DNA of 64,000 nucleotides, taken from assembly GCF_030815485.1 (NCBI RefSeq), contig NZ_JAUSWV010000002.1, forward strand, positions 5,890,001 to 5,954,000, given 5' to 3'. Below, one piece after another: positions 1-11,185 of the stretch. The translations under genes were made by a program, and so were the position numbers. Every line of letters begins with the position of its first letter. Position 1 is the stretch's first letter. Below the pieces are notes generated by a model that did not search any database, was not told where the DNA came from, and saw only the letters and a list, made by a program, of their open reading frames with translations. The stretch is from Streptomyces rishiriensis (GTDB lineage Bacteria > Actinomycetota > Actinomycetes > Streptomycetales > Streptomycetaceae).

Positions 1-1404
1 CGCCTGTGCCACACCCAGCGCCCGTTCCAGCTCCACGGCGCCCGCACCGTCCGCCGCCCCCATCAGGACGTTGTCCCCGACGCTCGCGGAGAACAGGGTC
101 GGCTCCTCGAAGGCGACGGCGACCCGTGAGCGCAGCTCCTCGCGGGACATCGCCGTGATGTCCTCACCGTCGAGCGTGATGCGGCCGGCGGTCACCTCGT
201 GCAGCCGGGGGACGAGCGCCGTGAGCGTGGTCTTCCCGCTGCCGGTCGCCCCGACCAGCGCCATGGACTCGCCGGGCCGGATGTGCAGGTCCACGCCGTC
301 GAGGGTGGGCGGGGAGTCGGGGGAGGCGTCGGGATAGCGGAAGGTCACGCCGTCGAACCGCAGACCGCCGTCGGCCGCCACGGTCCGCGCACCACGGCCG
401 TCGGGCTCCTCGGGCGGCTCGTCCATCACCTCGAAGTAGCGCTCGGTCGCCGTCGCCGCCTCCTGGCTCATCGCCAGCAGGAAGCCGATCGAGTCCACCG
501 GCCACCGCAGCGCGAGCGCCGTGGACAGGAAGGCGACCAGGGTGCCCGCCGACAGCTCGCCGTCCGCCACCTGCACCGAGCCGAGCACCAGCGCGGCGCC
601 GATCGCCACCTCCGGGAGCGTCACGATGACGGCCCAGATCGTCGCCAGCAGCCGCGCCTTGCGCAGCTCCGTGCCGCGCAGCGTCGACGACAGCTCCCGG
701 AAGGCCCGCGCCTGGCTCTGGTGCCGCCCGAAGCCCTTGATGATCCTGATCCCGAGGACGCTCTCCTCGACCACCGTCGTCAGGTCCCCGGCCTGGTCCT
801 GGGCGCGCCGCGCGACGACCGAGTACCGGTTCTCGAAGTACACGCACATCACGACGACGGGGACGGCCGGCCCGAGGATGACCAGCCCGAGCGTCCAGTC
901 CTGGAGCAGCATGATGACGACGCCGAAGAGGATCGTCACCGAGTTGACCAGCAGGAACGTCAGCGGGAAGGCGAGGAACATGCGCAGCAGCCCCAGATCG
1001 GCCGTCGCCCGGGACAGCAGCTGTCCCGAGGGCCACCGGTCGTGGAAGGCCACCGGCAGCCGCTGGAGCCGCCCGTAGAGATCCGCGCGCATCTCCGCCT
1101 CGACGTGCGACAGCGGACGCGCCACCATCCAGCGCCGCAACCCGAACAGCAGCGCCTCCGCGAACCCGAGCAGCAGCAGGCAGAGCGCGCCCAGCCAGAC
1201 CCCGGCCGTGTCCCGGTCGGCCACGGGGCCGTCCACCATCCACTTCAGGACGAGCGGGATGACCAGCCCCGTACAGGAGGCGACCACGGCGACGAAGGCG
1301 GCCGCGAACAGCCGTATCCGGATGGGACGGACGTACGGCCACAGACGCAGCAGGGAGCGTACGGCGGAGCGGTTTCGGGAAGCGGTTGCAGGTGTCCTGG
1401 GCAT
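1..1404 (-). CDS. ABC transporter, fused permease/ATPase (C-terminus outside window)
   Basis: Half-size ABC exporter with an N-terminal transmembrane domain followed by the ATPase; 468 codons are visible and the gene runs off the left edge. The N-terminus reads MPRTPATASRNRSAVRSLL, followed by hydrophobic helices and a typical exporter coupling segment (FHDRWPSGQLLSRATADL). The Walker A motif GATGSGKTT lies near positions 225-260; Q-loop and later motifs follow, but the signature and Walker B lie outside the window. The ATG at 1404 is chosen because TAGGCT (complement of 1412-1417) ends 7 bases upstream, the usual spacing for a leaderless Streptomyces transcript; a GTG at 1407 is the alternative. 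The substrate cannot be told. Multidrug or lipid exporters share this architecture, and a partner half-transporter may lie to the left. Confidence 0.9.
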   Translation of the reverse strand, partial: MPRTPATASRNRSAVRSLLRLWPYVRPIRIRLFAAAFVAVVASCTGLVIPLVLKWMVDGPVADRDTAGVWLGALCLLLLGFAEALLFGLRRWMVARPLSHVEAEMRADLYGRLQRLPVAFHDRWPSGQLLSRATADLGLLRMFLAFPLTFLLVNSVTILFGVVIMLLQDWTLGLVILGPAVPVVVMCVYFENRYSVVARRAQDQAGDLTTVVEESVLGIRIIKGFGRHQSQARAFRELSSTLRGTELRKARLLATIWAVIVTLPEVAIGAALVLGSVQVADGELSAGTLVAFLSTALALRWPVDSIGFLLAMSQEAATATERYFEVMDEPPEEPDGRGARTVAADGGLRFDGVTFRYPDASPDSPPTLDGVDLHIRPGESMALVGATGSGKTTLTALVPRLHEVTAGRITLDGEDITAMSREELRSRVAVAFEEPTLFSASVGDNVLMGAADGAGAVELERALGVAQA

Positions 1405-1726
1405 CACCGCGAGCCTACGGACCGGCGCTGACGACGCCCACCGAGTTTTGGCCGGGCCGGGCTCGGCCGCTGGTCCTACGACCTGCGTGTTCGAGGGGTC
1501 GTACCAGGACAGCGGCGGATCGGCCGACACCCGTTCGGGCGAGCCGGCCGAGGTGCCGGCCGCCGTCTCCCCCGCAGTCGCCGTACGGCGGCGGCCCGGC
1601 GGGCAGCTCCGGCCGGCCGGGGACGAGACCGGCCTGTGCACGGGAGTCGGCGGCCGGATCGCCTACGTGGTCGGTCTTCGGCCTCCTGGGGGTGCCGCGC
1701 GGAGCGCGTGGGCCCGCGACGTCGCC
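1405..1726. other. Intergenic gap glgX / ABC transporter
   Basis: About 320 bases lie between the glgX stop and the ABC transporter start, both genes being on the minus strand. Apart from the TAGGCT -10-like box next to the transporter start, I see no gene, strong hairpin or repeat. Frames open through it are shadows of glgX. Confidence 0.5.
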
Positions 1727-3958
<2,232 letters not shown>

Positions 3959-4110
3959 CGTTCAGCCTCCCGCGGCTCGTGGGACGACGTGGGAAAAGAG
4001 CGCGCGGTGTCCCGCCGCGGCTCCCCGTCGCGTCGTCCTCCCCCCATTTCTGCCCAGAGCGGCCCTCGCACTCACGTTTCCCCGGAGCGTGCCCGATCGT
4101 TGGGCACCAT

Positions 4111-5355
4111 GTGAGGCACGTACAAGGGCGCGCACGGCGCGCGGGGGTCGCACTGGCCGCCGTACTGACATGGGCAGGACTACTTGCCGGGGCCGCCGGT
4201 TGCACCGGCGACGACAGCCGGAGCGGACTCGACCGGGTGCTCGGCAAGCCCCCGGCACCCGAGGACGTCATCCGCGTCACCCCGGACGACGGCACGAAGG
4301 GGGTGAGGCCCGAGGAGCGGCTGCTGGTCCGGGTACCGGGCGGGCGGCTGGAGTCGGTGAAGGTCGTCAGGTCGCAGGACGCGCAGGAGACCCCGGTCCC
4401 GGGCAGGATCGCCGCGGACGGAACGAGCTGGCGGCCGGACGACGACCGGCTCGGGCTTGCCGCCCGCTACACCGTCGACGCCGTCGCCCTGGACGGCGAC
4501 GGCAACCGCTCGGCCCGGCACACCACGTTCACCACGTACGTCCCGGAAGAGCGCTTCATCGGCTATGTCACTCCGGAGAACCGCTCCACGGTGGGCACCG
4601 GGATGATCGTCTCGCTGGAGTTCAACCGGGAGATCGACAACCGCGCCGCCGTCCAGCGCGCCGTCCGGGTCACGGCGGAGCCCGCGGTGGACATCCGGCC
4701 GCACTGGTTCGGTGACACCCGGCTCGACTTCCGGCCCGAGGAGTACTGGGCGCCCGGCACCCGGGTCACCGTCAGGCTCGGACTGCGGGACGTCGAGGGG
4801 GCGCCCGGTGTCTACGGGCTGCAGGACAAGTCGTTCTCCTTCACCGTCGGCCGAAGCCAGGTGTCCCTGGTGGACGCGGCGAAGCACACGATGCAGGTGC
4901 GACGCGACGACGAACTGCTGGCCACCGTGCCGATCACGGCCGGGGCGCCGAAGAACACCACCTACAACGGCAAGATGGTGGTGACCGAGATGCTGGAGCT
5001 GACCCGGATGAACGGCGCCACGGTCGGCTTCAAGAAGGCCGACGGCAAGGGCGAGTACGACATCCCGGACGTGCCGCACGCCATGCGGCTGACGAGCTCG
5101 GGCACCTTCCTGCACGGCAACTACTGGGCGGAGGACGTCTTCGGCCGGGCCAACGTGAGCCATGGCTGCGTGGGCCTCAGGGACGTCAAGGGCGGCGCCT
5201 CGGACACGCCCGCGGGCTGGTTCTTCGACCGCTCGCTCGTCGGTGACGTCATCGAGGTCGTGCACAGCAAGGACAAGCAGGTCGCCCCGGACAACGGGCT
5301 CGGCGGCTGGAACATGAGCTGGAAGGAGTGGATCGCCGGCGGCGCCGTGAAATGA
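4111..5355 (+). CDS. L,D-transpeptidase lipoprotein with Ig-like domains (copy 1)
   Basis: 414-aa exported enzyme expected to form 3-3 peptidoglycan cross-links or attach proteins to the wall. The N-terminus has basic residues, a hydrophobic stretch and lipobox LAGAAGC, so it is anchored outside the membrane. Two Ig-like regions (about residues 50-260) precede a YkuD domain whose catalytic motif SHGCVGL with the active Cys and upstream HGNYW are intact. The GTG at 4111 is chosen because it gives a compact signal peptide; a longer in-frame extension from 3979 lacks signal features. The next gene is a close paralogue. GTGCCC/GGGCAC (4089-4107) sits just before the start and might influence initiation. 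Confidence 0.88.
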   Translation: MRHVQGRARRAGVALAAVLTWAGLLAGAAGCTGDDSRSGLDRVLGKPPAPEDVIRVTPDDGTKGVRPEERLLVRVPGGRLESVKVVRSQDAQETPVPGRIAADGTSWRPDDDRLGLAARYTVDAVALDGDGNRSARHTTFTTYVPEERFIGYVTPENRSTVGTGMIVSLEFNREIDNRAAVQRAVRVTAEPAVDIRPHWFGDTRLDFRPEEYWAPGTRVTVRLGLRDVEGAPGVYGLQDKSFSFTVGRSQVSLVDAAKHTMQVRRDDELLATVPITAGAPKNTTYNGKMVVTEMLELTRMNGATVGFKKADGKGEYDIPDVPHAMRLTSSGTFLHGNYWAEDVFGRANVSHGCVGLRDVKGGASDTPAGWFFDRSLVGDVIEVVHSKDKQVAPDNGLGGWNMSWKEWIAGGAVK

Positions 5356-5525
5356 CCTCGCCCCCCGGTGCAACCTTCCCCGCGTTCTCCTGGTCCTAGT
5401 TGGGACTGAACGGTGACAATCTTGGCCCGTCCAGGCCGTTGACCTTGTGGTTAATATGCGGCGAACGCGGGGGACGCGTCGCGGTGCGGGCCCGGGGAGG
5501 GCCCGGGGGAGTGGGGAGAACGACT

Positions 5526-6770
5526 TTGAACGTGCGACCGATATCGGGGGCGTCGGTTGGGGGACGTCGTGGCCGCGACAAGCGGTTGGCGCTGATCCTC
5601 GGCGGGCTGCTGCTGGCCGTCACGGCCTGCGGCGGGGGCGAGGACACCGGGTCCGACGCGAAGGGCGCGGGCTCCGACAAGGGTGCTTCGGCCGCCGCCG
5701 AGAGCAAGCAGTCGGAGGCGGTCGTGACCATCGCCCCGAAGACCGGCGCCAAGGACGTCGACACCAGCGGCGCCCTGAAGGTGACGGCCGCCAAGGGCAA
5801 ACTGACCGAGGTCGTCGTCAAGGACGACAAGGGCACGGCGGTCACCGGCGCGATCTCCGCGGACGGCGCCGGCTGGACGCCGGCGACGCACCTCGCCGGG
5901 TCCACCAAGTACCAGGTGCACGCGGTCGCGAAGGACTCCGAGGGCCGCACGGCCGCCGAGGACTCGTCCTTCACCACGCTGAGCCCGCAGAACACCTTCA
6001 CCGGCAACTTCACGCCCGAGGACGGTTCCACGGTCGGCGTCGGCATGCCGTTCTCGGTGCGCTTCACCCGGGGCATCACCCATCCCGACGACGTCGAGAA
6101 GGCCATCACCGTCACGACCGTGCCGGCCGTCGACGTGCAGGGCCACTGGTTCGGCAACGACCGTCTCGACTTCCGCCCGGAGAAGTACTGGAAGGCCGGC
6201 ACCAAGGTCACCGTGAAGCTGAACCTCGACGGCGTCGAGGGCCGCAAGGGCGTCTACGGCAAGCAGGCCAAGACCGTCTCCTTCACCATCGGCCGCGACC
6301 AGGTGTCCGTCGTGGACGCCAAGAAGCACACGATGAAGGTCACGCAGGAGGGCAAGGTCGTCAAGACCATTCCGGTCACCACCGGAAAGGCCGGCTACGC
6401 GACCTGGAACGGCCAGATGGTCATGAGTGAGAAGTTCACCGTGACCAGGATGAACGGCGACACGGTCGGTTACGACGGCGAGTACGACATCAAGGACGTC
6501 CCGCACGCCATCCGCCTGACCGACTCCGGCACCTTCGTGCACGGTAACTACTGGGGCGGCGACGCCTTCGGCAACTACAACGCCAGCCACGGCTGCATCG
6601 GCCTGCGGGACGTGCGCGGCGGCTACGACAGCTCCGTGGCGGCCGCCTGGTTCTTCAACCACTCGATGGTCGGCGACGTGGTGGTCGTGAAGAACTCCAC
6701 CGACCCGACGGTCGACCCGGCCAACGGCCTCAACGGCTGGAACATCCCCTGGGCGGAGTGGAGCAAGTAG
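5526..6770 (+). CDS. L,D-transpeptidase lipoprotein with Ig-like domains (copy 2)
   Basis: Paralogue of the preceding gene with exactly the same length (414 aa) if started at TTG 5526, which has GGGGAG about 8 bases upstream; GTG 5532 is an alternative. The signal peptide ends in lipobox LAVTAC, followed by a Gly/Asp/Ser/Lys-rich linker, two Ig-like segments and a YkuD catalytic domain with SHGCIGLRDV (active Cys) and HGNYWGG. It should act in the cell wall on tetrapeptide stems. The Lys-rich sequence differs clearly from copy 1, so the duplication is old. A 170-base gap separates the two, so it probably has its own promoter, and it ends at a hairpin terminator. Confidence 0.88.
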   Translation: MNVRPISGASVGGRRGRDKRLALILGGLLLAVTACGGGEDTGSDAKGAGSDKGASAAAESKQSEAVVTIAPKTGAKDVDTSGALKVTAAKGKLTEVVVKDDKGTAVTGAISADGAGWTPATHLAGSTKYQVHAVAKDSEGRTAAEDSSFTTLSPQNTFTGNFTPEDGSTVGVGMPFSVRFTRGITHPDDVEKAITVTTVPAVDVQGHWFGNDRLDFRPEKYWKAGTKVTVKLNLDGVEGRKGVYGKQAKTVSFTIGRDQVSVVDAKKHTMKVTQEGKVVKTIPVTTGKAGYATWNGQMVMSEKFTVTRMNGDTVGYDGEYDIKDVPHAIRLTDSGTFVHGNYWGGDAFGNYNASHGCIGLRDVRGGYDSSVAAAWFFNHSMVGDVVVVKNSTDPTVDPANGLNGWNIPWAEWSK

Positions 6771-6796
6771 CGGTCCCCTGACGACTGCGGGCGGGC

Positions 6797-6829
6797 GGGC
6801 CCGGTGCTGTGACAAACGGCACCGGGTCC
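6797..6829 (+). terminator. Hairpin terminator after L,D-transpeptidase 2
   Basis: GGGCCCGGTGC (6797-6807) pairs with GCACCGGGTCC (6819-6829), an 11-bp stem with one G-U pair, 27 bases after the stop codon. There is no T run, as is usual in Streptomyces. Confidence 0.7.
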
Positions 6830-6847
6830 GTTGTGGTTAGTGATGGT

Positions 6848-6853
6848 TAACCT
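6848..6853 (+). promoter_or_regulatory. -10 box of a leaderless promoter (enoyl-CoA hydratase)
   Basis: TAACCT ends 6 bases before the ATG at 6860 and there is no Shine-Dalgarno sequence, so transcription should start at or next to the start codon. Confidence 0.55.
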
Positions 6854-6859
6854 GCTGTC

Positions 6860-7627
6860 ATGACCGTGAATCTCGAAGTCGCCGACGGCGTCGGCACGCT
6901 GCGTCTCGACCGCCCGCCCATGAACGCGCTGGACGTGGCCACCCAGGACCGGCTCAAGGAGCTCGCCGAGGAGGCGACCCGGCGTGACGACGTACGCGCG
7001 GTCGTCGTGTACGGCGGGGAGAAGGTGTTCGCGGCGGGCGCGGACATCAAGGAGATGCAGGAGATGGACCACACCGCGATGGTCCTGCGCGCCCGCGCCC
7101 TCCAGGACTCCTTCACGGCGGTGGCCCGCATCCCCAAGCCGGTCGTCGCGGCGGTGACCGGCTACGCGCTGGGCGGCGGCTGCGAGCTCGCGCTGTGCGC
7201 GGACTTCAGGATCGCCGGGGACGACGCCAAGCTGGGCCAGCCGGAGATCCTGCTGGGGCTGATCCCCGGCGCCGGCGGCACCCAGCGCCTCTCCCGGCTG
7301 GTGGGCCCCTCCAAGGCGAAGGACCTGATCTTCACCGGCCGGATGGTCAAGGCCGACGAGGCACTGACCATGGGTCTGGTGGACCGGGTCGTCCCGGCCG
7401 CCGACGTGTACACGGAGGCGCACCGCTGGGCCGCGAAGCTGGCGCAGGGTCCGGCTATCGCGCTGCGCGCCGCCAAGGAGTCGATCGACACCGGTCTGGA
7501 GACCGACATCGAGACGGGCCTGGCCATCGAACGGAACTGGTTCGCGGGTCTGTTCGCGACGGCCGACCGGGAGATCGGGATGCGCAGCTTCGTGGAGGAG
7601 GGCCCGGGCAAGGCCAAGTTCCTGTGA
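6860..7627 (+). CDS. Enoyl-CoA hydratase/isomerase family protein
   Basis: 255-aa crotonase-fold enzyme, most likely a trans-2-enoyl-CoA hydratase of fatty-acid beta-oxidation or a related acyl-CoA pathway. The oxyanion-hole motifs FAAGADIKEM and GYALGGGCELAL are intact, and the catalytic Glu pair is represented by the Glu of GQPEILLGLIPGAGG and the Glu of GGGCELAL. Length is typical (about 255-260). It stands alone between unrelated genes with no partner dehydrogenase or thiolase nearby, so the physiological substrate is unknown. Expression appears to be leaderless (see the -10 box immediately upstream). Confidence 0.92.
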   Translation: MTVNLEVADGVGTLRLDRPPMNALDVATQDRLKELAEEATRRDDVRAVVVYGGEKVFAAGADIKEMQEMDHTAMVLRARALQDSFTAVARIPKPVVAAVTGYALGGGCELALCADFRIAGDDAKLGQPEILLGLIPGAGGTQRLSRLVGPSKAKDLIFTGRMVKADEALTMGLVDRVVPAADVYTEAHRWAAKLAQGPAIALRAAKESIDTGLETDIETGLAIERNWFAGLFATADREIGMRSFVEEGPGKAKFL

Positions 7628-7916
7628 GAGAGGTCTCCTGCCAACTCCGCCGAATCACTTGCAATTGACGGGGTGTCTCATGCCAGGTCCCTCGATGGGG
7701 CGGTTTATGGGGGCCTTAACGCAACCTTAAGCCTGCCTTGTCGAGCGGCCCCGTCGAGCGCCTTGCGGCGATCCGTTGCCGCAGGTCAGTCCCGTTTTGT
7801 CGGGCTTTGAACTGTCCCTGGCATATGCCGATCAATCCATTCGGAACGGTAGATTCCGGGTGGTGTATTCCGTCGGAACGGCCCCGGAGGCGCCTCGGGG
7901 CCGCCATGATGGGGGC

Positions 7917-8420
7917 ATGGCGGGGCTGGAGGGCATCGAACAGCCGCGGGGACCGGGCCGTGCGACCGCGGCGCGCTGGTCGCCTGCGGTCGAGGACGAA
8001 CGGGCGTTGAAGGCGTTGGAGTTGTTCGGCAACCCGACCGACGGCGAGGTTCCGCTGCCGTCCCGGCCCGAGTCCGCCGCCACGGCCCGACGGCTGACCC
8101 AGGTCGTCGTCCTGCGGCAGTGGGGACTGACCCCCAAGATGACCGAGGACGCGGTCCTCCTCGTCTCCGAGCTCGTCGGCAACGCCGTACGGCACACCGG
8201 CGCCCGGGTCTTCGGCCTTCGGATGCGGCGCCGGCGCGGCTGGATCCGGGTCGAGGTCCGCGATCCCTCGCGGGGGCTGCCCTGTCTGATGCCGGTCCAG
8301 GAACTGGACGTCAGCGGGCGGGGGCTGTTCCTCGTCGACAAGCTGTCCGACCGGTGGGGCGTGGATCTCCTGCCCCGGGGCAAGACGACGTGGTTCGAGA
8401 TGCGGGTCGCGGACCGCTAG
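7917..8420 (+). CDS. Anti-sigma-factor-like ATP-binding protein (HATPase_c_2)
   Basis: 167-aa single-domain GHKL ATPase of the RsbW/SpoIIAB type that is abundant in Streptomyces; members bind or phosphorylate anti-anti-sigma partners. The N-box Glu/Asn motif SELVGNAVRH, the G1 segment VEVRDPSRGLP and the late GRGLFLVDKLSDRWG are visible. The ATG at 7917 is preferred because the longer frame from 7776 adds residues with no domain. No sigma factor or STAS-domain gene is adjacent, so its partner is elsewhere or it acts as an orphan. The upstream gap contains two CGGAACGG elements (about 7842 and 7874) of unknown meaning. Confidence 0.82.
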   Translation: MAGLEGIEQPRGPGRATAARWSPAVEDERALKALELFGNPTDGEVPLPSRPESAATARRLTQVVVLRQWGLTPKMTEDAVLLVSELVGNAVRHTGARVFGLRMRRRRGWIRVEVRDPSRGLPCLMPVQELDVSGRGLFLVDKLSDRWGVDLLPRGKTTWFEMRVADR

Positions 8421-8929
8421 TGCCGGTGCCTCCGGCGGTCGGCCGGGTATGTGCGGGGTGTTCCGGTGGCCGTCCCCCGGAGGCTGCCGCCCCCGGGTCC
8501 CCGTGTCGGCCCTGAACGGGCCTCGTCCTCCGGCGCCGGACGGACTGGGTGGGTCGTCCCCGGTCGGCGAGCCGAGTGGCTGTCGGGGCCGGGCGTCCGC
8601 GTCGGCTCTGGATGGGTCTCCTCCCCAAGTTGCCCCAGGGGTCCCGGACGCGCTGGGTGTGTCGTCCCCGGCCGGGAAGTCGAGTGGCTGCCGCCCCCGG
8701 GTCCCCGTGTCGGCCCTGAACGGGCCTCGTCCTCCAGCGCCGGACGGACTGGGTGGGTCGTCCCCGGTCGGGGCGTCGGGGCGTTGAGGGCCAGGGGGTC
8801 CGCTTCGGTGCTGGTCCCGGCCTTGTTCGCGAACTATCCGGAAGAGGCCCCGGGCGGGGCGAGTGGGGCGTCGCTCGTCGGTGAGTCGGGTTGCGTCAAT
8901 GGCCGGAAATGTCGCATATCCGGCCTTAA
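8421..8929. other. Long gene-free gap with degenerate repeats
   Basis: 509 bases between the GHKL protein and the deacetylase-like gene. I see no convincing gene: the open frames are Pro/Gly/Ser-rich translations of the repeats and shift with copy boundaries. Most of the gap is occupied by the triplicated element annotated separately. Confidence 0.6.
8482..8785. repeat. Three degenerate tandem copies of a Streptomyces intergenic repeat
   Basis: Copies begin at about 8482, 8578 and 8696 (spacings 96 and 118). The first and third are nearly identical over about 85 bases; the middle one is diverged. The core, GTCCGGCGCCGGAGGACGAG on the minus strand, resembles the short GC-rich element recurrent between Streptomyces genes (from general knowledge). 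Confidence 0.7.
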
Positions 8930-9772
8930 ATGGTGCGGGTGACCACATCCGACCGTCGTTTCGCGCTGCGGGCGGGCGCCGGGCTCGTCGCCGGGGGTGC
9001 GTTCGCGGCCGCGTGCTCGCCCTCCGAGTCCCCTTCCGGCGCCGTCGCCCCGCACGCCCCCGCCTCTCCGGGCCCCGCCTCCCGGGGATCGGCCTCTCCG
9101 GGGCCCGCTTCCCCCACCCGTGCCGCTCCCGCCCGTCCCCTGGCCGCTCCCGCGCCGCGTGCCTTTCCCCGGCAGCCCGCTCAGATCAGTCACGGTCCGC
9201 GCGGCCGCTCCCGGGTCGCGCTCACCTTCCACGGTCAGGGGGAGCCCTCCGTCGCCCGGGCCCTGCTCGGTGAAGCCGAGCGGCACGGCGCGCGGGTCAC
9301 CGTGCTGGCCGTCGGGTCCTGGCTGGACGAACATCCCGACCTCGCCCGCCGGGTTCTCGACGGCGGCCACGACCTCGGCAACCACACCCAGCGTCACCTG
9401 GACATCAACGCCATGCCCGAGGTTGAGGCGGCGGCCGAGATCGCCGGGTGCGCCGCGCGGCTGCGCAGGCTCACCGGGTCGATCGGCACCTGGTTCCGGC
9501 CCTCCCGCGCCATCCGTGCCTCCCCGCTCGTGGAAACGCTGGCCCGCCGTGCCGGCTACCCGCACGTCCTCTCCTACGACGTCGACTCCCTCGACTTCAC
9601 CTCGCCCGGTGCCGCCGCCGTCGCCCGCAACATCCTCGGCAAGGTCCGGGACGGGTCCGTCGTGAGCCTGCACTTCGGGTACGCGGACACGGTCGCCGCA
9701 CTCCCCGCCGTACTCGACGAACTCGACCGCCGCGGACTGCGCGCGGTCACCACCACGGAGCTGATCGGCTGA
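8930..9772 (+). CDS. Polysaccharide-deacetylase-like (NodB fold) lipoprotein lacking the catalytic Asp pair
   Basis: 280-aa exported protein. The N-terminus has a twin-arginine motif (DRRFALRAG) and a lipobox-like FAAAC, followed by a Pro/Ser/Ala-rich linker (residues 30-80) and a NodB-fold domain. The metal-binding motif NHTQRH, the DVDSLDF motif and the late SLHFGY are present, but motif 1, normally TFDDG, reads TFHGQG, so the usual base and one metal ligand are missing. The protein may be inactive, act by another mechanism or only bind polymer. ATG 8930 or GTG 8939 could start it; neither has a clear ribosome site. Its stop overlaps the next ATG (TGATG), implying coupled translation. Confidence 0.8.
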   Translation: MVRVTTSDRRFALRAGAGLVAGGAFAAACSPSESPSGAVAPHAPASPGPASRGSASPGPASPTRAAPARPLAAPAPRAFPRQPAQISHGPRGRSRVALTFHGQGEPSVARALLGEAERHGARVTVLAVGSWLDEHPDLARRVLDGGHDLGNHTQRHLDINAMPEVEAAAEIAGCAARLRRLTGSIGTWFRPSRAIRASPLVETLARRAGYPHVLSYDVDSLDFTSPGAAAVARNILGKVRDGSVVSLHFGYADTVAALPAVLDELDRRGLRAVTTTELIG

Positions 9773-10968
9773 TGCACCGCAACCTCGTGAAAAGCACTCT
9801 GCTCGCGGGCGCCGCGCTCACCGTCCTCGCCGCCTGTGGCACCGGCGCCGGGGACGGGGCGGCCAAGGAGGGGCGCGGCGGCGCCACCGAGGCGGCCGCT
9901 CCCGCACCGGCGAAGAAGGCCCACAGGCCCGTCGTCGACGGCCTGCCCGGCATGCCGCCCGTGCTCGATCCGAAGGACGTCTACGCCGCCGACCGTCCCG
10001 GCAGGCTCTCCCCGGTGGTCAAGGACTTCCCGTCGCGGGTCTACGTTCCCAACACCGAGTCCGACACCGTCTCCGTCATCGACCCGAAGACGTACGAGGT
10101 GATCGAGACCCTCAGGGTGGGGCGGCAGCCGCAGCACGTCGTCCCCTCCTGGGACATGAAGACGCTGTGGGTCAACAACAACCGGGGGCACACCCTCACC
10201 CCCATCGATCCGAAGACCGGCAAGGCGGGCAAGTCGGTCGAGGTGCACGACCCGTACAACCTCTACTTCACGCCCAACGGCAAGTACGCCGTCGTGATGG
10301 CCTCCCTCGACCGCGAACTCGTCTTCCGCGACCCGCACACCATGAAGCGGATCAAGACGGAACCGGTCACCTGCTACGGCGTCAACCACGCCGACTTCTC
10401 GCTCGACGGGAGGTATTTCATCGTGTCCTGCGAGTTCAGCGGTGAGCTGCTCAAGGTCGACACCGAGAAGATGAAGGTCGTCGGACAGCGGAAGCTGCCC
10501 TTCAAGGGGGCCATGCCCCAGGACGTGAAGGTGTCACCCGACGGGAAACGGTTCTACATCGCGGACATGATGGCCGACGGGATGTGGATCGTCGACGGCG
10601 ACACCTTCGGCGAGCCGGAGTTCCTGCACACCGGCAAGGGCTGCCACGGGCTGTACGTCGGCCGCGACTCCCGCGAGATGTACGTCTCCAACCGCGGCGA
10701 GGGCACCGTCTCCGTCTTCGACTTCCACGAGAACGCGCTCACCAAGAAGTGGCGCCTTCCGCAGGGCGGCAGCCCGGACATGGGCGGCGTCTCGGCGGAC
10801 GGCAAGGTGCTGTGGCTGTCCGGACGGTACAACTCCGAGGTGTACGCCATCGACACCCGCACCGGAGAGCAGCTCGCCCGGATCAAGGTCGGCAGGGGTC
10901 CGCACGGTCTGGCCGTCTACCCGCAGCCGGGCCGCTACTCGCTCGGCCACACCGGCATCTTCCGCTAG
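9772..10968 (+). CDS. YncE-like beta-propeller lipoprotein
   Basis: 398-aa exported lipoprotein with signal peptide and lipobox LAAC (residues near 18-22), an Ala/Lys-rich linker, then a seven-bladed propeller made of YVTN-type repeats, for example YVPNTESDTVSVIDPKT, FYIADMMADGMWIVDGDTF and VSNRGEGTVSVFDF. Such propellers bind ligands or protein partners at the cell surface; no catalytic residues can be assigned. The ATG overlaps the stop of the deacetylase-like gene by one base, so the two proteins are made together and probably act together on a wall or surface polymer (inference). Confidence 0.87.
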   Translation: MHRNLVKSTLLAGAALTVLAACGTGAGDGAAKEGRGGATEAAAPAPAKKAHRPVVDGLPGMPPVLDPKDVYAADRPGRLSPVVKDFPSRVYVPNTESDTVSVIDPKTYEVIETLRVGRQPQHVVPSWDMKTLWVNNNRGHTLTPIDPKTGKAGKSVEVHDPYNLYFTPNGKYAVVMASLDRELVFRDPHTMKRIKTEPVTCYGVNHADFSLDGRYFIVSCEFSGELLKVDTEKMKVVGQRKLPFKGAMPQDVKVSPDGKRFYIADMMADGMWIVDGDTFGEPEFLHTGKGCHGLYVGRDSREMYVSNRGEGTVSVFDFHENALTKKWRLPQGGSPDMGGVSADGKVLWLSGRYNSEVYAIDTRTGEQLARIKVGRGPHGLAVYPQPGRYSLGHTGIFR

Positions 10969-11185
10969 GCCGTGTCCGCGAAGCGGCGCCGTCTGCCCGC
11001 AGGGCTGGGCTCGCGGCGTCCGGTGCGTGCGGTCCGGTGCCTGCGGTCGCAAGGCGGAGGACCGGCCTCGTACCGGGTGTCCGTGGGCGGTCCCGACGAC
11101 GGGGCGAGCGTGCGTGCCGGGCGTCGCGAGCCGGGCGGGACCTTGCGGACACGACCCGGGGTGACGCGCGACCGGACCGAGGCGC

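Noticed and set aside
5396..5460. TTGACC...TTAATA as a classical promoter before the second L,D-transpeptidase
   Set aside because: The spacer between the two elements is far too short; a real promoter may be present but cannot be assigned.
8449..8942. Open frames encoding Pro/Gly/Ser repeats in the 8421-8929 gap
   Set aside because: The repeats are DNA-level copies of an intergenic element; frames carry no start signal and no conserved domain.
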